DNA of 64,000 bases from Rivularia sp. PCC 7116 (GCF_000316665.1 NC_019678.1:4092001-4156000); one strand, 5' to 3'. Counted from the first letter of the stretch, positions 27,093 through 37,066 are shown. Program-made: numbers and translations. Notes: generated by a model from the sequence alone, not told the origin.

Positions 27093-28802
27093 TTAATTTA
27101 CTCGTTTGCGAACTTCCTCATCAGCGAATGCATACCAAATTTGACCAAAAGTTTGTTGCTTAAGGTTCCCCTGTCGTTCTCCGGGAAACAATTTGTCAAA
27201 TTTACGATTGGTATCTCTATTTAAATCTTTAATCGTATAATTACTTAACTGCCCCGCTTCTATCTGCCGCTGCCAATTTTCATAATCTCTTCCGCTATAG
27301 CTTCCTAATTTTTCTCTGGTTTGCTGGCTCAAATTATCTCTATCTAACTTTTCGAGCAAATCTTGAGCAATATTGTACCACTTCTTCCTCAAAGCTTCGT
27401 CTTCTCGGCTTCCTGTTAAAGTACGACCGCGAGCTTGGGGATTTTGAGTATAAAAAATATCATTGACGGTGCGATTAAAAAATGATTCTGAAATTTTCAA
27501 CCGCTGACGTTGACTAACAATTTTACCAATATTACTTGTTTCTTCACGGCTTAACCCCTCTTCAGAATTATTATCGTTCCCAGGCAAACTAGGCAATTCA
27601 ACTTTGGGAAACTCTGGCAAAGAAAAAGAAGTTACTGCGTTGATAACTCCACTAATTAACGCCCAGGTACCAGCAAAAACTAAAACAACGACGCTAGTAC
27701 TTACCAAACTGACGAAAAAAGGACGCAGCCAAATAGGTAAATGGATGGCTTGAGCAAAAGCTTGAGTCTTGTTGTGAAATTGAGTTGCAACTGCACCAGC
27801 ACCTTTGCGCCCAGGAGCAACTACAGCCGTATGAATCTTGCTAATATTAGGATTTACGGGTTTAGCAGGAGACGAAACAGGAGTAGTAGACTGTAAATCT
27901 TTTAACACTTGCTCCGCACTTTGGTACCTATCGTTGGGTTTATGAGCAACCATCTTCTTCAGTACCGCTTCAAAGTTGCCGCTAATTTTTATACTTTCCC
28001 CCCAACGCCACGTACCCTGATAACTGTCGTAAAGTTTCTGCGGTTCCTGTCCGGTAAGTAACACTAAAGCCGATACTCCCAAAGAGTATAAATCACTGCT
28101 GTGAAAGGCTTTACCCTGACGCAACTGTTCTTCAGGAGCGTAACCCTTTTTACCCAATAAAGTGCGATTTACCGGCAGTTGGGTAAACCATAATCCTTGA
28201 GAAGCCGGTAGTTGCTTGACACCGCCAAAATCAATTAAAACTGGCAAATTATCCGCTGTACGTAAAATTAAGTTATCTGGCGAAATATCGCGGTGAACAA
28301 CATCTTTGGAGTGGATGTAACTTAATACTGGCAGAATTTGCGTCAACAAATGAAATACTTCTTCTTCACTAAAACATCGTCTTTCATTAAGACGCTTCTC
28401 TAATAAATCCTGATAGTTTTCACCTTCAATATAATCTTGGATCAAAAAGAAAAAATCTTTGTTACGTAACTTTACCTGTAGCGAACAATGCAAGCGGGGA
28501 ATTTGTGAATGCTCAAGCTGCTTAAGTACGCTAGCTTCTCTTTCAAATAATTCCTTGGCTTTAATTAAATCTTTATCTTCTTCTACTTGGGGTGCAAATT
28601 CCTTCAGCACGCAGTTTTGAGAAGAATTATGCATATCTTCCGCTAAATAAGTACGTCCGAAACCTCCTTGACCAAGTTGACGTACAATTTTATAACGGTC
28701 AATAATAACCTCCCCAGAAGGAAGAGGCAAAGGTTCGCCACATATAGTACAAAAGCGGTTATTTGAAGAGTTAACGTGGTTTCGAGTGCAATAAACCTGC
28801 AT
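27093..28802 (-). CDS. Membrane Ser/Thr protein kinase with zinc ribbon, shorter paralogue
   Basis: 569 residues from ATG 28802 (MQVYCTRNHV); the frame extends to a TTG at 28811, which is less likely. Zinc-ribbon Cys5, Cys18 and Cys21. Kinase at about 35-305 with LGQGGFGRTY, VLKEF, HRDISPDN (170-177) and DFG (191-193). One membrane segment lies at about 355-378 (FVSLVSTSVVVLVFAGTWAL). The same unnamed helical domain as in the neighbouring kinase follows (NPQARGRTL, EDEALRKKW, LGSYSGRDYENW, FGQIWYAF). It stops there and lacks the PPC-like domain and PTPTP tail. The two kinases are clearly paralogues from tandem duplication, followed by loss or gain of the C-terminal part. Confidence 0.88.
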   Translation of the reverse strand: MQVYCTRNHVNSSNNRFCTICGEPLPLPSGEVIIDRYKIVRQLGQGGFGRTYLAEDMHNSSQNCVLKEFAPQVEEDKDLIKAKELFEREASVLKQLEHSQIPRLHCSLQVKLRNKDFFFLIQDYIEGENYQDLLEKRLNERRCFSEEEVFHLLTQILPVLSYIHSKDVVHRDISPDNLILRTADNLPVLIDFGGVKQLPASQGLWFTQLPVNRTLLGKKGYAPEEQLRQGKAFHSSDLYSLGVSALVLLTGQEPQKLYDSYQGTWRWGESIKISGNFEAVLKKMVAHKPNDRYQSAEQVLKDLQSTTPVSSPAKPVNPNISKIHTAVVAPGRKGAGAVATQFHNKTQAFAQAIHLPIWLRPFFVSLVSTSVVVLVFAGTWALISGVINAVTSFSLPEFPKVELPSLPGNDNNSEEGLSREETSNIGKIVSQRQRLKISESFFNRTVNDIFYTQNPQARGRTLTGSREDEALRKKWYNIAQDLLEKLDRDNLSQQTREKLGSYSGRDYENWQRQIEAGQLSNYTIKDLNRDTNRKFDKLFPGERQGNLKQQTFGQIWYAFADEEVRKRVN

Positions 28803-29111
28803 GATGCCCAAAATTTAAAGGGTTTTTGCTAATAACTACAAGATAGCGAACATAATTTACGTATAATCTCTAAGAATTAATCATCGGGCATGGGGCATAG
28901 GGCATTAAGAATAAAAAGTTATGAGTTAGGAGTTATAAGTAGCAAGTAGCAAGTAGCAAGTAGGAAGTTGCTAATTATTCTCTTCCAATACCCATTCCCA
29001 ACCACCAATTACCCATTACCTATCACCAATGCCCAATACCCAATTCCCATTCCCAATTACCCATCTAATAACAGGTCATAATAATCCGTTTTTTTGACTT
29101 CAACAAGACTT
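28803..29111. other. Divergent intergenic region filled with short repeats
   Basis: Holds AAGTAGC heptamers at 28937-28966 and a long CCCATTCCCAA/TTACCCATTACC tract at about 28981-29065. Promoters for both divergent genes must lie here but are obscured by the repeats. Nothing else seen. Confidence 0.5.
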
Positions 29112-30650
29112 ATGAACTACCAACAGCAAAGTCAACGCGCAATTGAGGGGTTCGAGAACTTTTTAAATACTCCTCTCGAAAATTTATTACAACAGCATAT
29201 TACTAAAAACCCTGCTAGTGAAATTATCAGTTTATTCCAGGATGTGGCTGCAAATGTACCTGCGTATAAAGATTTTTTGACGCAACAGCATATTAATCCC
29301 GAACAAATTCAAACTTTTGATGATTTTCAAAAATTACCACCACTTACCAAAGATAATTACCTTAGATGCTATCCTTTAGCGGATTTCTGCCGTCATGGAA
29401 AAATTGAAAGCTGCGATACTATAGCAGCCTCATCAGGCTCCACAGGTAAACCTACCTTCTGGTTGCGCTTCTTTACGGATGAGTTGGCGATCGCTACCCG
29501 GTTTGAGCAAATATTTTACGATAGTTTTTTTGCGGATACTAAATCGACTTTAGCCGTAGTTTGCTTTGCATTAGGCACTTGGGTAGGGGGAATGTTCACC
29601 TATAATTGCTGTCGCTATCTTTCTAGCAAAGGTTATCCAGTGACTGTAATCTCTCCAGGAACAAACAAAGCTGAAATTTTACGAGTAGTAGAAGAATTAA
29701 GTCCAAATTTTGAACAAACTGTTTTATTAGGATATCCGCCTTTTCTCAAAGATGTAATTGATACGGCTATTGCTAAGGGTATGGAATTGAAACCCCGTAA
29801 GCTTAAATTTGTAATGGCTGGAGAAGTATTTAGTGAAGAATGGCGGAATTTAGTCGGGGAAAGAGTTGGCTCCCAAAACCCATGTTATGATTTTGCATCT
29901 TTATATGGCACTGCTGATGCTGGGGTTTTAGGTAATGAAACACCTTTAAGTATTCGTATCCGGCAATTTTTAGCAGAAAATCCCGAAGCTGCACGCAATT
30001 TATTTGGAGAATCCCGTTTACCGACTTTAGTTCAGTATGACCCGATAAATCGTTTTTTTGAAGTGATTCCAAATTCTTCTAATTCCAATCATCAAGGAAT
30101 TTCCAGAGGTACGCTGCTATTTTCTGGAGATAATGGAGTTCCCTTGATACGTTACAACATTTTAGATAATGGCGGAATAATTACTTATGATGCCATGATG
30201 GAGTTTTTATCTGAATATGGATTTAACCCTGTAGAAGCACTATCAAATAACAGAGGAATTCGTAATCTACCTTTCGTTTTCGTTTTTGGACGCTCGAATT
30301 TTACTATTTCCTACTTTGGTGCAAATATCTACCCAGAAAATATCAAAGTTGGTTTAGAACAACCTGTAATCAGAGATTGGGTAACGGGTAAATTCGTAAT
30401 GCAAATACAAGAAGATACTGATAAAAATCGTTTTTTATTTATTGCTATAGAATTAGCACCGGAAGTTAAAGCTAATGAAGAGAAAAAACAAGCTGTAGCG
30501 GATTCGATTCTAACTCAACTCAAAAGACTTAACAGCGAATTTGCAAATTACGTTCCCTCAGAGTATCAAACACCTCAAATAGAATTATTACCAATGGGAG
30601 AACCAAATTATTTTCCTCAAGGCGTAAAGCATCGCTACACTCGGAGTTAG
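29112..30650 (+). CDS. Phenylacetate-CoA ligase-like adenylate-forming enzyme (PaaK family)
   Basis: 512 residues from ATG 29112 (in-frame TTG at 29094 rejected). The AMP-binding P-loop SSGSTGKPT lies at 107-115. A YGTADAGVLG motif, LIRYNILDNGG and a C-terminal domain ending HRYTRS match PaaK-type enzymes that activate a carboxylic acid as acyl-AMP and pass it to CoA. Length is longer than PaaK (about 430). No ring-cleavage genes are nearby, so a phenylacetate pathway is unlikely; the real substrate is unknown. It stands alone, divergent from the kinase. Confidence 0.78.
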   Translation: MNYQQQSQRAIEGFENFLNTPLENLLQQHITKNPASEIISLFQDVAANVPAYKDFLTQQHINPEQIQTFDDFQKLPPLTKDNYLRCYPLADFCRHGKIESCDTIAASSGSTGKPTFWLRFFTDELAIATRFEQIFYDSFFADTKSTLAVVCFALGTWVGGMFTYNCCRYLSSKGYPVTVISPGTNKAEILRVVEELSPNFEQTVLLGYPPFLKDVIDTAIAKGMELKPRKLKFVMAGEVFSEEWRNLVGERVGSQNPCYDFASLYGTADAGVLGNETPLSIRIRQFLAENPEAARNLFGESRLPTLVQYDPINRFFEVIPNSSNSNHQGISRGTLLFSGDNGVPLIRYNILDNGGIITYDAMMEFLSEYGFNPVEALSNNRGIRNLPFVFVFGRSNFTISYFGANIYPENIKVGLEQPVIRDWVTGKFVMQIQEDTDKNRFLFIAIELAPEVKANEEKKQAVADSILTQLKRLNSEFANYVPSEYQTPQIELLPMGEPNYFPQGVKHRYTRS

Positions 30651-30693
30651 CAAGATAGGAGAGGGCAGGGAAGGAATTGGGAATGATTTTTTC

Positions 30694-30735
30694 GTGCCCA
30701 ATGCCCCATGCCCTATGCCCTATGCCCTATTCCCT
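30694..30735. repeat. ATGCCC(TA/CA) low-complexity tract
   Basis: Tandem of ATGCCCTATGCCC-type words between the convergent ligase and fasciclin genes, same family as the other CCCAAT tracts. Confidence 0.5.
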
Positions 30736-30736
30736 T

Positions 30737-31636
30737 TTATAAATCGGGAGGCAAAATAACGTTGTCGATGACGTGAATTACACCGTTGCTAGCACTAACA
30801 TCCGGCTGTACTACGGTAGCGTCATTTACCTGCACGCCTGTAGCTGGGTCAACTTTGACGCTAATTGGTCCACCTTCAACGCTTTTGACTTCACCTGATT
30901 TCAAATCGGTCGAAAGCACTCTACCTGGTACTACGTGATAAGTCAGAATTTTTACCAATACTTCTTTATTTTCTGGCTTTAACAAATCTTGTACGGCATC
31001 TTGCGGTAACTTCGCGAATGCTGCATCGCTGGGTGCAAAAACTGTAAAGGGACCATCTCCCTTCAAAGTCTCTACCAATCCTGCTGCTTTCAAGGCTTTA
31101 GTAAGCATTGTAAATGAAGGATTGGACTCAGCAACACTTATAATATCTTCACCTTCTGTCCCGGCCGAAGGTTGGGGTGTTTCCTCTGCCCCTGAATCAG
31201 GTATAGTTGCTGGGGGTGCAGTTGGAACTTCTGTTCCTGGTAATGGAGGCACGCCACCCGGAACTGGCGCTGGTTCTGGTACTGTTGATGGTGGTAGCGG
31301 CGCAGGTGAAGTTGAAGGGGCGTTATTTCCACAAGCCGCACGGTTATAAGGACATTCATCCAATATACTTGGTCTGGGATTTAGTACCCCACCGTTTTGT
31401 GCTAATAAAGTTTTATTCGGTTTGTCACTCTTGGAAGTCCGTATAACCGATGAGTTAGTGTTATCAGCACTTACGGTCACTGCTTGAGAGCGATTATAAG
31501 GAGCTTCTGTAAAAACACTGGGGTTAGGATTGAGCGCGTTGTTCGCCTTCACAGGCAAACCGATCAGTAAACCGATGCTTGTCACTCCCACAATGCCAGT
31601 TATTTTAGTCAGCAAATTGCTGTAGTATACCTTCAT
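30737..31636 (-). CDS. Exported fasciclin-domain (FAS1) protein
   Basis: 299 residues. Signal peptide at about 1-31 (KITGIVGVTSIGLLIGLPVKANN). Two copies of a short motif follow, LNPNPSVFTEAPYNRS and LNPRPSILDECPYNRAA. A Pro/Thr-rich spacer covers about 100-160. A complete FAS1 domain runs from about 165 to the end, with the H1 box FTVFAPSDAAFAKL, YHVVPGRV and the H2-like NGVIHVIDNVILPP. FAS1 proteins mediate adhesion or surface organisation. The spacer explains plus-strand ORFs in this interval. Confidence 0.9.
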   Translation of the reverse strand: MKVYYSNLLTKITGIVGVTSIGLLIGLPVKANNALNPNPSVFTEAPYNRSQAVTVSADNTNSSVIRTSKSDKPNKTLLAQNGGVLNPRPSILDECPYNRAACGNNAPSTSPAPLPPSTVPEPAPVPGGVPPLPGTEVPTAPPATIPDSGAEETPQPSAGTEGEDIISVAESNPSFTMLTKALKAAGLVETLKGDGPFTVFAPSDAAFAKLPQDAVQDLLKPENKEVLVKILTYHVVPGRVLSTDLKSGEVKSVEGGPISVKVDPATGVQVNDATVVQPDVSASNGVIHVIDNVILPPDL

Positions 31637-32330
31637 AACGATTTTATCTGGCTTTTATTCCACACTTTACATAAAAATCTTATACCATTTTCTTAGGCAA
31701 AAAATCTAACTCGCAAAGTTTGATTTTTATCGTATTATGGCAATACTGTTGATAGTGCATCTAAGAAAAAAAACGTCTAATTAACTTTACTTATAGCGGC
31801 ATAAACAGAATTTAACAGCAATCATCCTTGATTAATATTTTATTTGCGTAGAGTATTTTTGTAGTTATTGTAGCATAATAATATTATATCCATATATTTT
31901 TGACTTCAACTGAAGCCGACTTTTATCAAATTAAAAAAAATCAGAAATATTGATTCTCTATTTTGGGAAATATTTTATTTATAATTTTGAAATTATCACT
32001 TAGATCTAAATAGCCAAACTTGTTACTACGGAAGGGTTTGCGCTCTGCGCTTCAAAAATAATCGCGAAATGAGCGTTGTTAAGAAATAATTAACTTTTCT
32101 GTTCCTAATATTGTATTAAAGGCGGTAGTTGTTTCGCGCTTTAATTTAATTATCTGCCTATAAATGTCTATATTCAAATTTATATAATGCTTGCATTGAA
32201 TCAGTCAGAAATTCATATCTCTACAGACATAATCCGCAAGTAAGAAATTTTCCGCCTATAGCTCGAACATATTATTAACAAAAATAAAGTTGTAGAATTT
32301 ATAGGTCAACAAATTACCGGCAAACTAATC
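31637..32330. other. AT-rich intergenic region
   Basis: 694 bp between divergent fasciclin and GST genes; it should hold both promoters. Mostly AT-rich with poly-A and poly-T runs. I see no ORF, no strong palindrome and no unambiguous promoter. Confidence 0.4.
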
Positions 32331-33125
32331 ATGTTAGAGTTGTACCAATTTGAACTTTCTCAGTACTCAGAAAAAGTTCGTTTGATTCTAGACTATAAAG
32401 GTCTGGAATACCGCAAAATAGAGGTGACACCGGGTATCGGTCAAGTTGAGCTATTTCAAAAAACAGGGCAACGTCAAGTACCAGTACTTAAAGATGGCAA
32501 TAAATATATAGCTGATTCTACTGAAATAGCTAAGTATATAGATGCACAGCATCCCGAGCGTCCTTTGATTCCTCAAGACCCTAAAACTCGGGGATTATGC
32601 TTAATGATGGAAGAATGGGCGGATGAATCTATCGGCACCAAAAGTAGAAAAGCTTTATTTTCTGCCATTAGTAAAGACCAGTATTTGCGTAAAGCGTTAT
32701 TGCCTAACTCTACACCAGACCTACTAAAAACCTTAGTAGAAGGAGTTCCTCCTGATATTTTAAAAGTGTTAGGTGTAGGTGTAGGTTACAGCCCCGATGT
32801 CGTACAGGGCGCAATGAGAGACTTAGAGCAAGATTTAGAAGCTTTGACATTAATATTAGAAAGCAGCCCCTATTTATTAGGAGATGAACCCTGTCTGGCT
32901 GATTTTGCAGTCGCTGGTTTATCTGTGTTATTAAAATTCCCAGATGGTAATTATTTAGATTTACCAGACACGATTAAAGGTAAAGGAGTACCCGGTTTAG
33001 CAGACAATCCGATTTATCAACCGTTTTTTGACTGGCGCGATAGACTTTACGTTCAATTCCGTAAACCAATAATCGGTTCTACAATTAACAGTCCGAGTGC
33101 CCCGACATCTATTCAGATTGATTAA
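32331..33125 (+). CDS. Glutathione S-transferase family protein
   Basis: 264 residues. N-terminal thioredoxin-fold domain (MLELYQFELSQYSEKVRLIL) with the catalytic-type Ser in SQYSEKV, cis-Pro in RQVPVLKDG and glutathione-binding DSTEIAKYID. C-terminal helical domain from about 90, with SSPYLLGDEPCLADFAVAGL as the N-capping box. The insertion at about 110-160 makes it longer than classic GSTs (about 210-220). Function: glutathione conjugation or thiol transfer; substrate unknown. Confidence 0.85.
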   Translation: MLELYQFELSQYSEKVRLILDYKGLEYRKIEVTPGIGQVELFQKTGQRQVPVLKDGNKYIADSTEIAKYIDAQHPERPLIPQDPKTRGLCLMMEEWADESIGTKSRKALFSAISKDQYLRKALLPNSTPDLLKTLVEGVPPDILKVLGVGVGYSPDVVQGAMRDLEQDLEALTLILESSPYLLGDEPCLADFAVAGLSVLLKFPDGNYLDLPDTIKGKGVPGLADNPIYQPFFDWRDRLYVQFRKPIIGSTINSPSAPTSIQID

Positions 33126-33448
33126 ATAATTGGTAATTGGTAATGGGAAGTTGGGAATTGGGTAATTGACTCAATAACAAACTAACAATTATTGATAATT
33201 AGGTTGAGACAGAAGCGAACGGTTAAAAGTTACAGCTTTGCAGTCTTCTAGAAAGATGAGTTGTTATCCGGCTGACTTTTATATGCTTGGGTAATTAATT
33301 CAGATATTTCAAGCTAATTCCCAATTACCAATTACCCATTACCCATTCCCAATTTTATTAAAATTTGTTCGTACAATTGTTCGCATTATTAATACAGTGC
33401 AATTAAAATTCTTTAAAGAAGAAAGAATAAAATTATGCGTTGATTTGT
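33126..33448. other. Intergenic region with two AATTGGG/CCCAATT tracts
   Basis: AATTGGTAATGGGAAGTTGGG-type tract at 33127-33166 and the complementary-type tract ATTCCCAATTACC at 33319-33357, which together could pair. No ORF. Confidence 0.4.
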
Positions 33449-35185
33449 ATGGATTCTATTAGCAGACAGCCATTAGGTTCGGTTACTCAAGGTTCTTTAA
33501 CTGGGGGTTTAGAAGTTAGGTTGCACCCGGATATTTTGGTTGAGGATATGCGGGTAGGCAAGTTTCTGGTTGTTCAAGGTATGCGATCGCGATTCTTCTG
33601 TATGCTGACGGATGTAGCCTTGGGAATAGCTAACCAAAGGATTGTCGCTTATCCTCCGAGTTGGGAAGATACTTTTATGCGCGATATTCTGGCAGGAAGC
33701 GGTACTTACGGTACCATCAATCTCGCGCCGATGTTGATGTTTACCCCGGAATCGAATGAAGATAATTCCAATGTAGATGGTAAGTCTGCAAAGTTAAAAG
33801 AAGCTGTAAATACTAGTTTGGCATCGTTTCAAGCACAAACTAGCACTACGATGGAATTGATGCCAGTTAAAACAATTCCGACTCATTTCAGTCAAGTTTA
33901 CGAAGCTTCACAAGATGATTTTCGTCGAGTTTTTGGCTGGGAAGACGATCCACACAGAAAGAATTTTTCCATTGGTAAACCTTTGGATATGGATGTACCC
34001 GTCTGTATCGACTTAAATAAGTTTGTCGAAAGAAGTAATGGCGTTTTTGGTAAATCTGGAACCGGTAAATCTTTTCTAACTCGCTTACTTTTAGCTGGGA
34101 CTATTCGTAAGAATGCAGCGGTAAATTTAATTTTCGATATGCACTCGGAATACGGTTGGGAAGCGGTTTCCGAAGGTAAAAATTTGAGTACAGTCAAAGG
34201 CTTAAAGCAGTTATTTCCCAACAAAATAGAAGTTTACACTCTTGACCCGGAATCTACAAAACGCCGAGGAGTTCCTCACGCTCAAGACCTTTATTTAAGT
34301 TACGACCAAATCGAAGTTGAAGATATTAAGTTATGTTCTCGCGATTTAGGACTTTCCGATGCGAGTATTGATAATGCCAATATTTTATGTGCTGAATTCG
34401 GTAAATCTTGGATTGTTCAATTGTTGAATATGACAAACGAAGAAATCAAGATGTTTTGCGAAGAAAAACGAGGACACCAAGGTTCGATTACCGCATTACA
34501 GCGCAAGTTATTGCGAATGGACAATTTAAAGTACATGCGTGCAGCTTGTCCGCACAACTATATTAATCAAATTATGCGTTCCCTTGAAGCCGGGAAAAAT
34601 GTTGTAGTGGAATTTGGTTCTCAATCGGATATGCTTTCCTACATGCTGGTGACAAACATGATTACTCGCCGCGTTCACCAGCAATATGTTCGTAAAGCAG
34701 AAAAATTCCTCCAAACTAAAAATCCCGTTGATAAACCATTACAGTTGATGATTACTATCGAAGAAGCACACCGTTTCCTCGATTCAGCAATAGTACAAAG
34801 TACAATTTTTGGTACTATAGCCCGTGAAATGCGGAAATATTTCGTTACTTTATTAGTAGTAGACCAAAGACCTTCGGGGATAGATAATGAAGTTATGTCC
34901 CAAGTTGGTACCCGCATCACCGCTTTACTCAACGACGAGAAAGATATCGACGCTATTTTTACAGGAGTTTCCGGTGCTGGTGGTTTGAAATCGGTATTGG
35001 CAAAATTAGATTCAAAACAGCAAGCATTAATTTTAGGTCATGCTGTCCCTATGCCGGTAGTAGTTCGTACCCGTCCTTACGATACCGCCTTTTATCAAGA
35101 AATTGGCGATCCAGATTGGGAAGGAAAACCAGATGAAGAAGTTTTTGCAGCAGCCGAATTAGCAAAAGCAGATTTAGGATTTTAG
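33449..35185 (+). CDS. HerA-like ATPase (DUF87)
   Basis: 578 residues from ATG 33449 (in-frame TTG at 33440). N-terminal HAS-barrel-like domain at about 1-110 (GLEVRLHPDILVEDMRVGKF). RecA/FtsK-type core with Walker A GKSGTGKS at 201-208, followed by FLTRLLLAG, Walker B region MITIEEAHRFL and arginine-rich ARE-MRKYFVTLLVVDQRPS. HerA proteins are hexameric DNA translocases, often paired with the nuclease NurA in end resection. No NurA is visible here. In cyanobacteria this protein is usually encoded alone. Confidence 0.82.
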   Translation: MDSISRQPLGSVTQGSLTGGLEVRLHPDILVEDMRVGKFLVVQGMRSRFFCMLTDVALGIANQRIVAYPPSWEDTFMRDILAGSGTYGTINLAPMLMFTPESNEDNSNVDGKSAKLKEAVNTSLASFQAQTSTTMELMPVKTIPTHFSQVYEASQDDFRRVFGWEDDPHRKNFSIGKPLDMDVPVCIDLNKFVERSNGVFGKSGTGKSFLTRLLLAGTIRKNAAVNLIFDMHSEYGWEAVSEGKNLSTVKGLKQLFPNKIEVYTLDPESTKRRGVPHAQDLYLSYDQIEVEDIKLCSRDLGLSDASIDNANILCAEFGKSWIVQLLNMTNEEIKMFCEEKRGHQGSITALQRKLLRMDNLKYMRAACPHNYINQIMRSLEAGKNVVVEFGSQSDMLSYMLVTNMITRRVHQQYVRKAEKFLQTKNPVDKPLQLMITIEEAHRFLDSAIVQSTIFGTIAREMRKYFVTLLVVDQRPSGIDNEVMSQVGTRITALLNDEKDIDAIFTGVSGAGGLKSVLAKLDSKQQALILGHAVPMPVVVRTRPYDTAFYQEIGDPDWEGKPDEEVFAAAELAKADLGF

Positions 35186-35186
35186 T

Positions 35187-35249
35187 CAGTGAGCAGTGAG
35201 CAGTGAGCAGTGAGCAGTGAGCAGTGAGCAGTGAGCAGTGAGCAGTGAG
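35187..35249. repeat. Nine exact copies of CAGTGAG
   Basis: Nine head-to-tail copies of the 7-mer CAGTGAG start one base after the HerA-like stop codon. Heptameric short tandem repeats of this sort are a trait of filamentous cyanobacteria; copy number is probably variable between strains. Confidence 0.95.
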
Positions 35250-36046
35250 AAAATTTTTCCTTATCTCTACTTTCTTCTCCTACCCTTTCCACATATACAA
35301 ATGTAGTTTATTTTACTTGACCCTGTTTCTAAATAGTGGGAGGGTAATATTATTCATTTCCTTTCTCAACTTGAAATTCGATGAATGGTACTCATTGATT
35401 TATTGAAGCAAACGATACATTGTAATAAAGCGCTTTTCTTAAATCCGAAACTAACCTTCAGATAGATCGGGCTTAGCATAAATTAGCGCGAAAATACTGA
35501 TTAAAAGACAATCTATTAACTACAAATCCGCAATTATTGATTCCGCAATCAATTAATTTAGTAACATCCACCCATGACAAATCCCCTTAAGTTCGGTTAT
35601 CTGGCTATTTCAAGAGAACCGGATTGGCTATTTTCGCGTCACTATATATATATCACCCGCCAAAAAATACAAATGATTCCGGTGTTTTGGCAAATGAACC
35701 CTTAATACACTATAATGGGAAGATTTATATAATGGCTCTTTACTATCGACAAAATTTGTCGTAATATTAGATTAAGTAAAACTCATACTGACTTCATATA
35801 TTGCGATCGCCATTAGCGATTCGCCAGAAACGAATAAATTGTTGAAACTATAAAAGTTTACTTCTAGGGGATTGATAAATAGGGGGAGGCAGAGGAACTA
35901 ATGGGGAAGTTTCGCCGTCTACAAAATCTCTGTATGAGTAGGGATTTAAAGAAGGTATTTCCGTCAGTTCTATCGATAGTATTTTCCATACCCTCCCTAA
36001 GTAATTAAATACTCATAGTATTTACGGAGTAGAGGAAAACGCACCA
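35250..36046. other. Long leader/promoter region of the sigma factor gene
   Basis: 797 bp without an ORF. It contains GCGATCGC at 35803 and the promoter candidate at 35687-35716. The transcript from that promoter would have a leader of about 320 nt. Confidence 0.5.
35687..35716 (+). promoter_or_regulatory. Candidate sigma-70-type promoter
   Basis: TTGGCA at 35687-35692, 18-bp spacer, TATAAT at 35711-35716. It faces the group 2 sigma factor gene 330 bp downstream. The elements are good matches by eye; a transcription start is not shown. Confidence 0.5.
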
Positions 36047-37030
36047 ATGCCCATTGAAAACACTGTAACTGAAAAAACCAATACCAAGTTTACGGCTGAT
36101 ATGGTGCGAACCTATCTGCGCGAGATTGGTAGAGTACCGTTGCTTACCCGCGAGCAAGAAATTATTTTCGGGAAGCAAGTACAAAAAATGATGAAGCTGG
36201 TTGAAGCTAAAGAAGCTTTAGCTAAAAAGCTTGGTCGAGAGGTTAGCTTGGAAGAATGGACTCAAGAAGTTGGCTTAGCTGAAACTGAACTGAAGAAGAC
36301 AGTTTTAGAAGGTAAACGAGCCAAGCAGAAGATGATTGAAGCTAATTTACGCTTGGTTGTAGCGATCGCCAAAAAGTACCAGAAGCGAAATATGGAGTTT
36401 CTGGATTTAATTCAGGAAGGAGCTTTAGGACTGGAGAGGGGTGTAGAAAAATTTGACCCGACTCGTGGTTATAAGTTCTCTACCTATGCTTACTGGTGGA
36501 TTCGTCAAGCGATTACTCGTGCCATTGCACAGCAAGGTAGAACTATTCGCTTACCTATTCATATAACTGAGAAGCTCAACAAAATCAAAAAAGTACAGCG
36601 CGAACTTGCTCAGAAATTAGGACGTTCTCCAATTCCTTCGGAAATTGCTAAAGAGTTGGATTTAGAACCCGCCCAGATTCGCGAGTATTTAAACATGGCT
36701 CGTCAGCCAGTTTCTTTAGATGTAAGAGTTGGCGACAATCAGGATACCGAGCTGCAAGAAATGCTTGAAGATGATGGTCCTTCACCGGAATATTACACAA
36801 CTCAGGAGTTCTTACGTCAAGACTTGAACAATTTATTAGCTGAACTTACTCCCCAGCAAAGGCAAGTTTTAGCTTTACGCTTTGGATTAAGTGACGGAAA
36901 TGAAATGTCCTTAGCAAAAGTTGGCGAACGTTTAAGTCTTAGTCGCGAAAGAGTTCGTCAATTAGAACATCAAGCACTGGCTCACTTGCGTCGCCGTCGT
37001 GCCAATGTCAAGGAATATGTCGCAAGTTAA
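36047..37030 (+). CDS. Group 2 RNA polymerase sigma factor (RpoD/SigA family)
   Basis: 327 residues. Region 1.2 at 16-48 (DMVRTYLREIGRVPLLTREQ), region 2 at 95-165 with -10 recognition helix YKFSTYAYWWIRQAITRAI, region 3 at 170-250 and region 4 at 262-316 with the HTH LSLSRERVRQLEHQALAHL. Region 1.1 is absent and the total is short, so this is a non-essential group 2 factor and not the housekeeping SigA. Of the cyanobacterial types, SigB/SigD/SigC-like is likeliest; I cannot choose between them. A long leader and own promoter suggest regulated expression. Confidence 0.93.
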   Translation: MPIENTVTEKTNTKFTADMVRTYLREIGRVPLLTREQEIIFGKQVQKMMKLVEAKEALAKKLGREVSLEEWTQEVGLAETELKKTVLEGKRAKQKMIEANLRLVVAIAKKYQKRNMEFLDLIQEGALGLERGVEKFDPTRGYKFSTYAYWWIRQAITRAIAQQGRTIRLPIHITEKLNKIKKVQRELAQKLGRSPIPSEIAKELDLEPAQIREYLNMARQPVSLDVRVGDNQDTELQEMLEDDGPSPEYYTTQEFLRQDLNNLLAELTPQQRQVLALRFGLSDGNEMSLAKVGERLSLSRERVRQLEHQALAHLRRRRANVKEYVAS

Positions 37031-37066
37031 TTAACTATAGTTAGATGTATCAATAGTTAACAAGCA

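Noticed and set aside
31122-31446. Plus-strand frames opposite the fasciclin gene
   Set aside because: Antisense of the Pro/Thr-rich spacer; no ribosome-binding sites.
35187-35249. CAGTGAG heptamers as a CRISPR or origin iteron array
   Set aside because: Units are contiguous 7-mers without spacers and no replication or cas gene is near; other heptamers occur at many gene ends.
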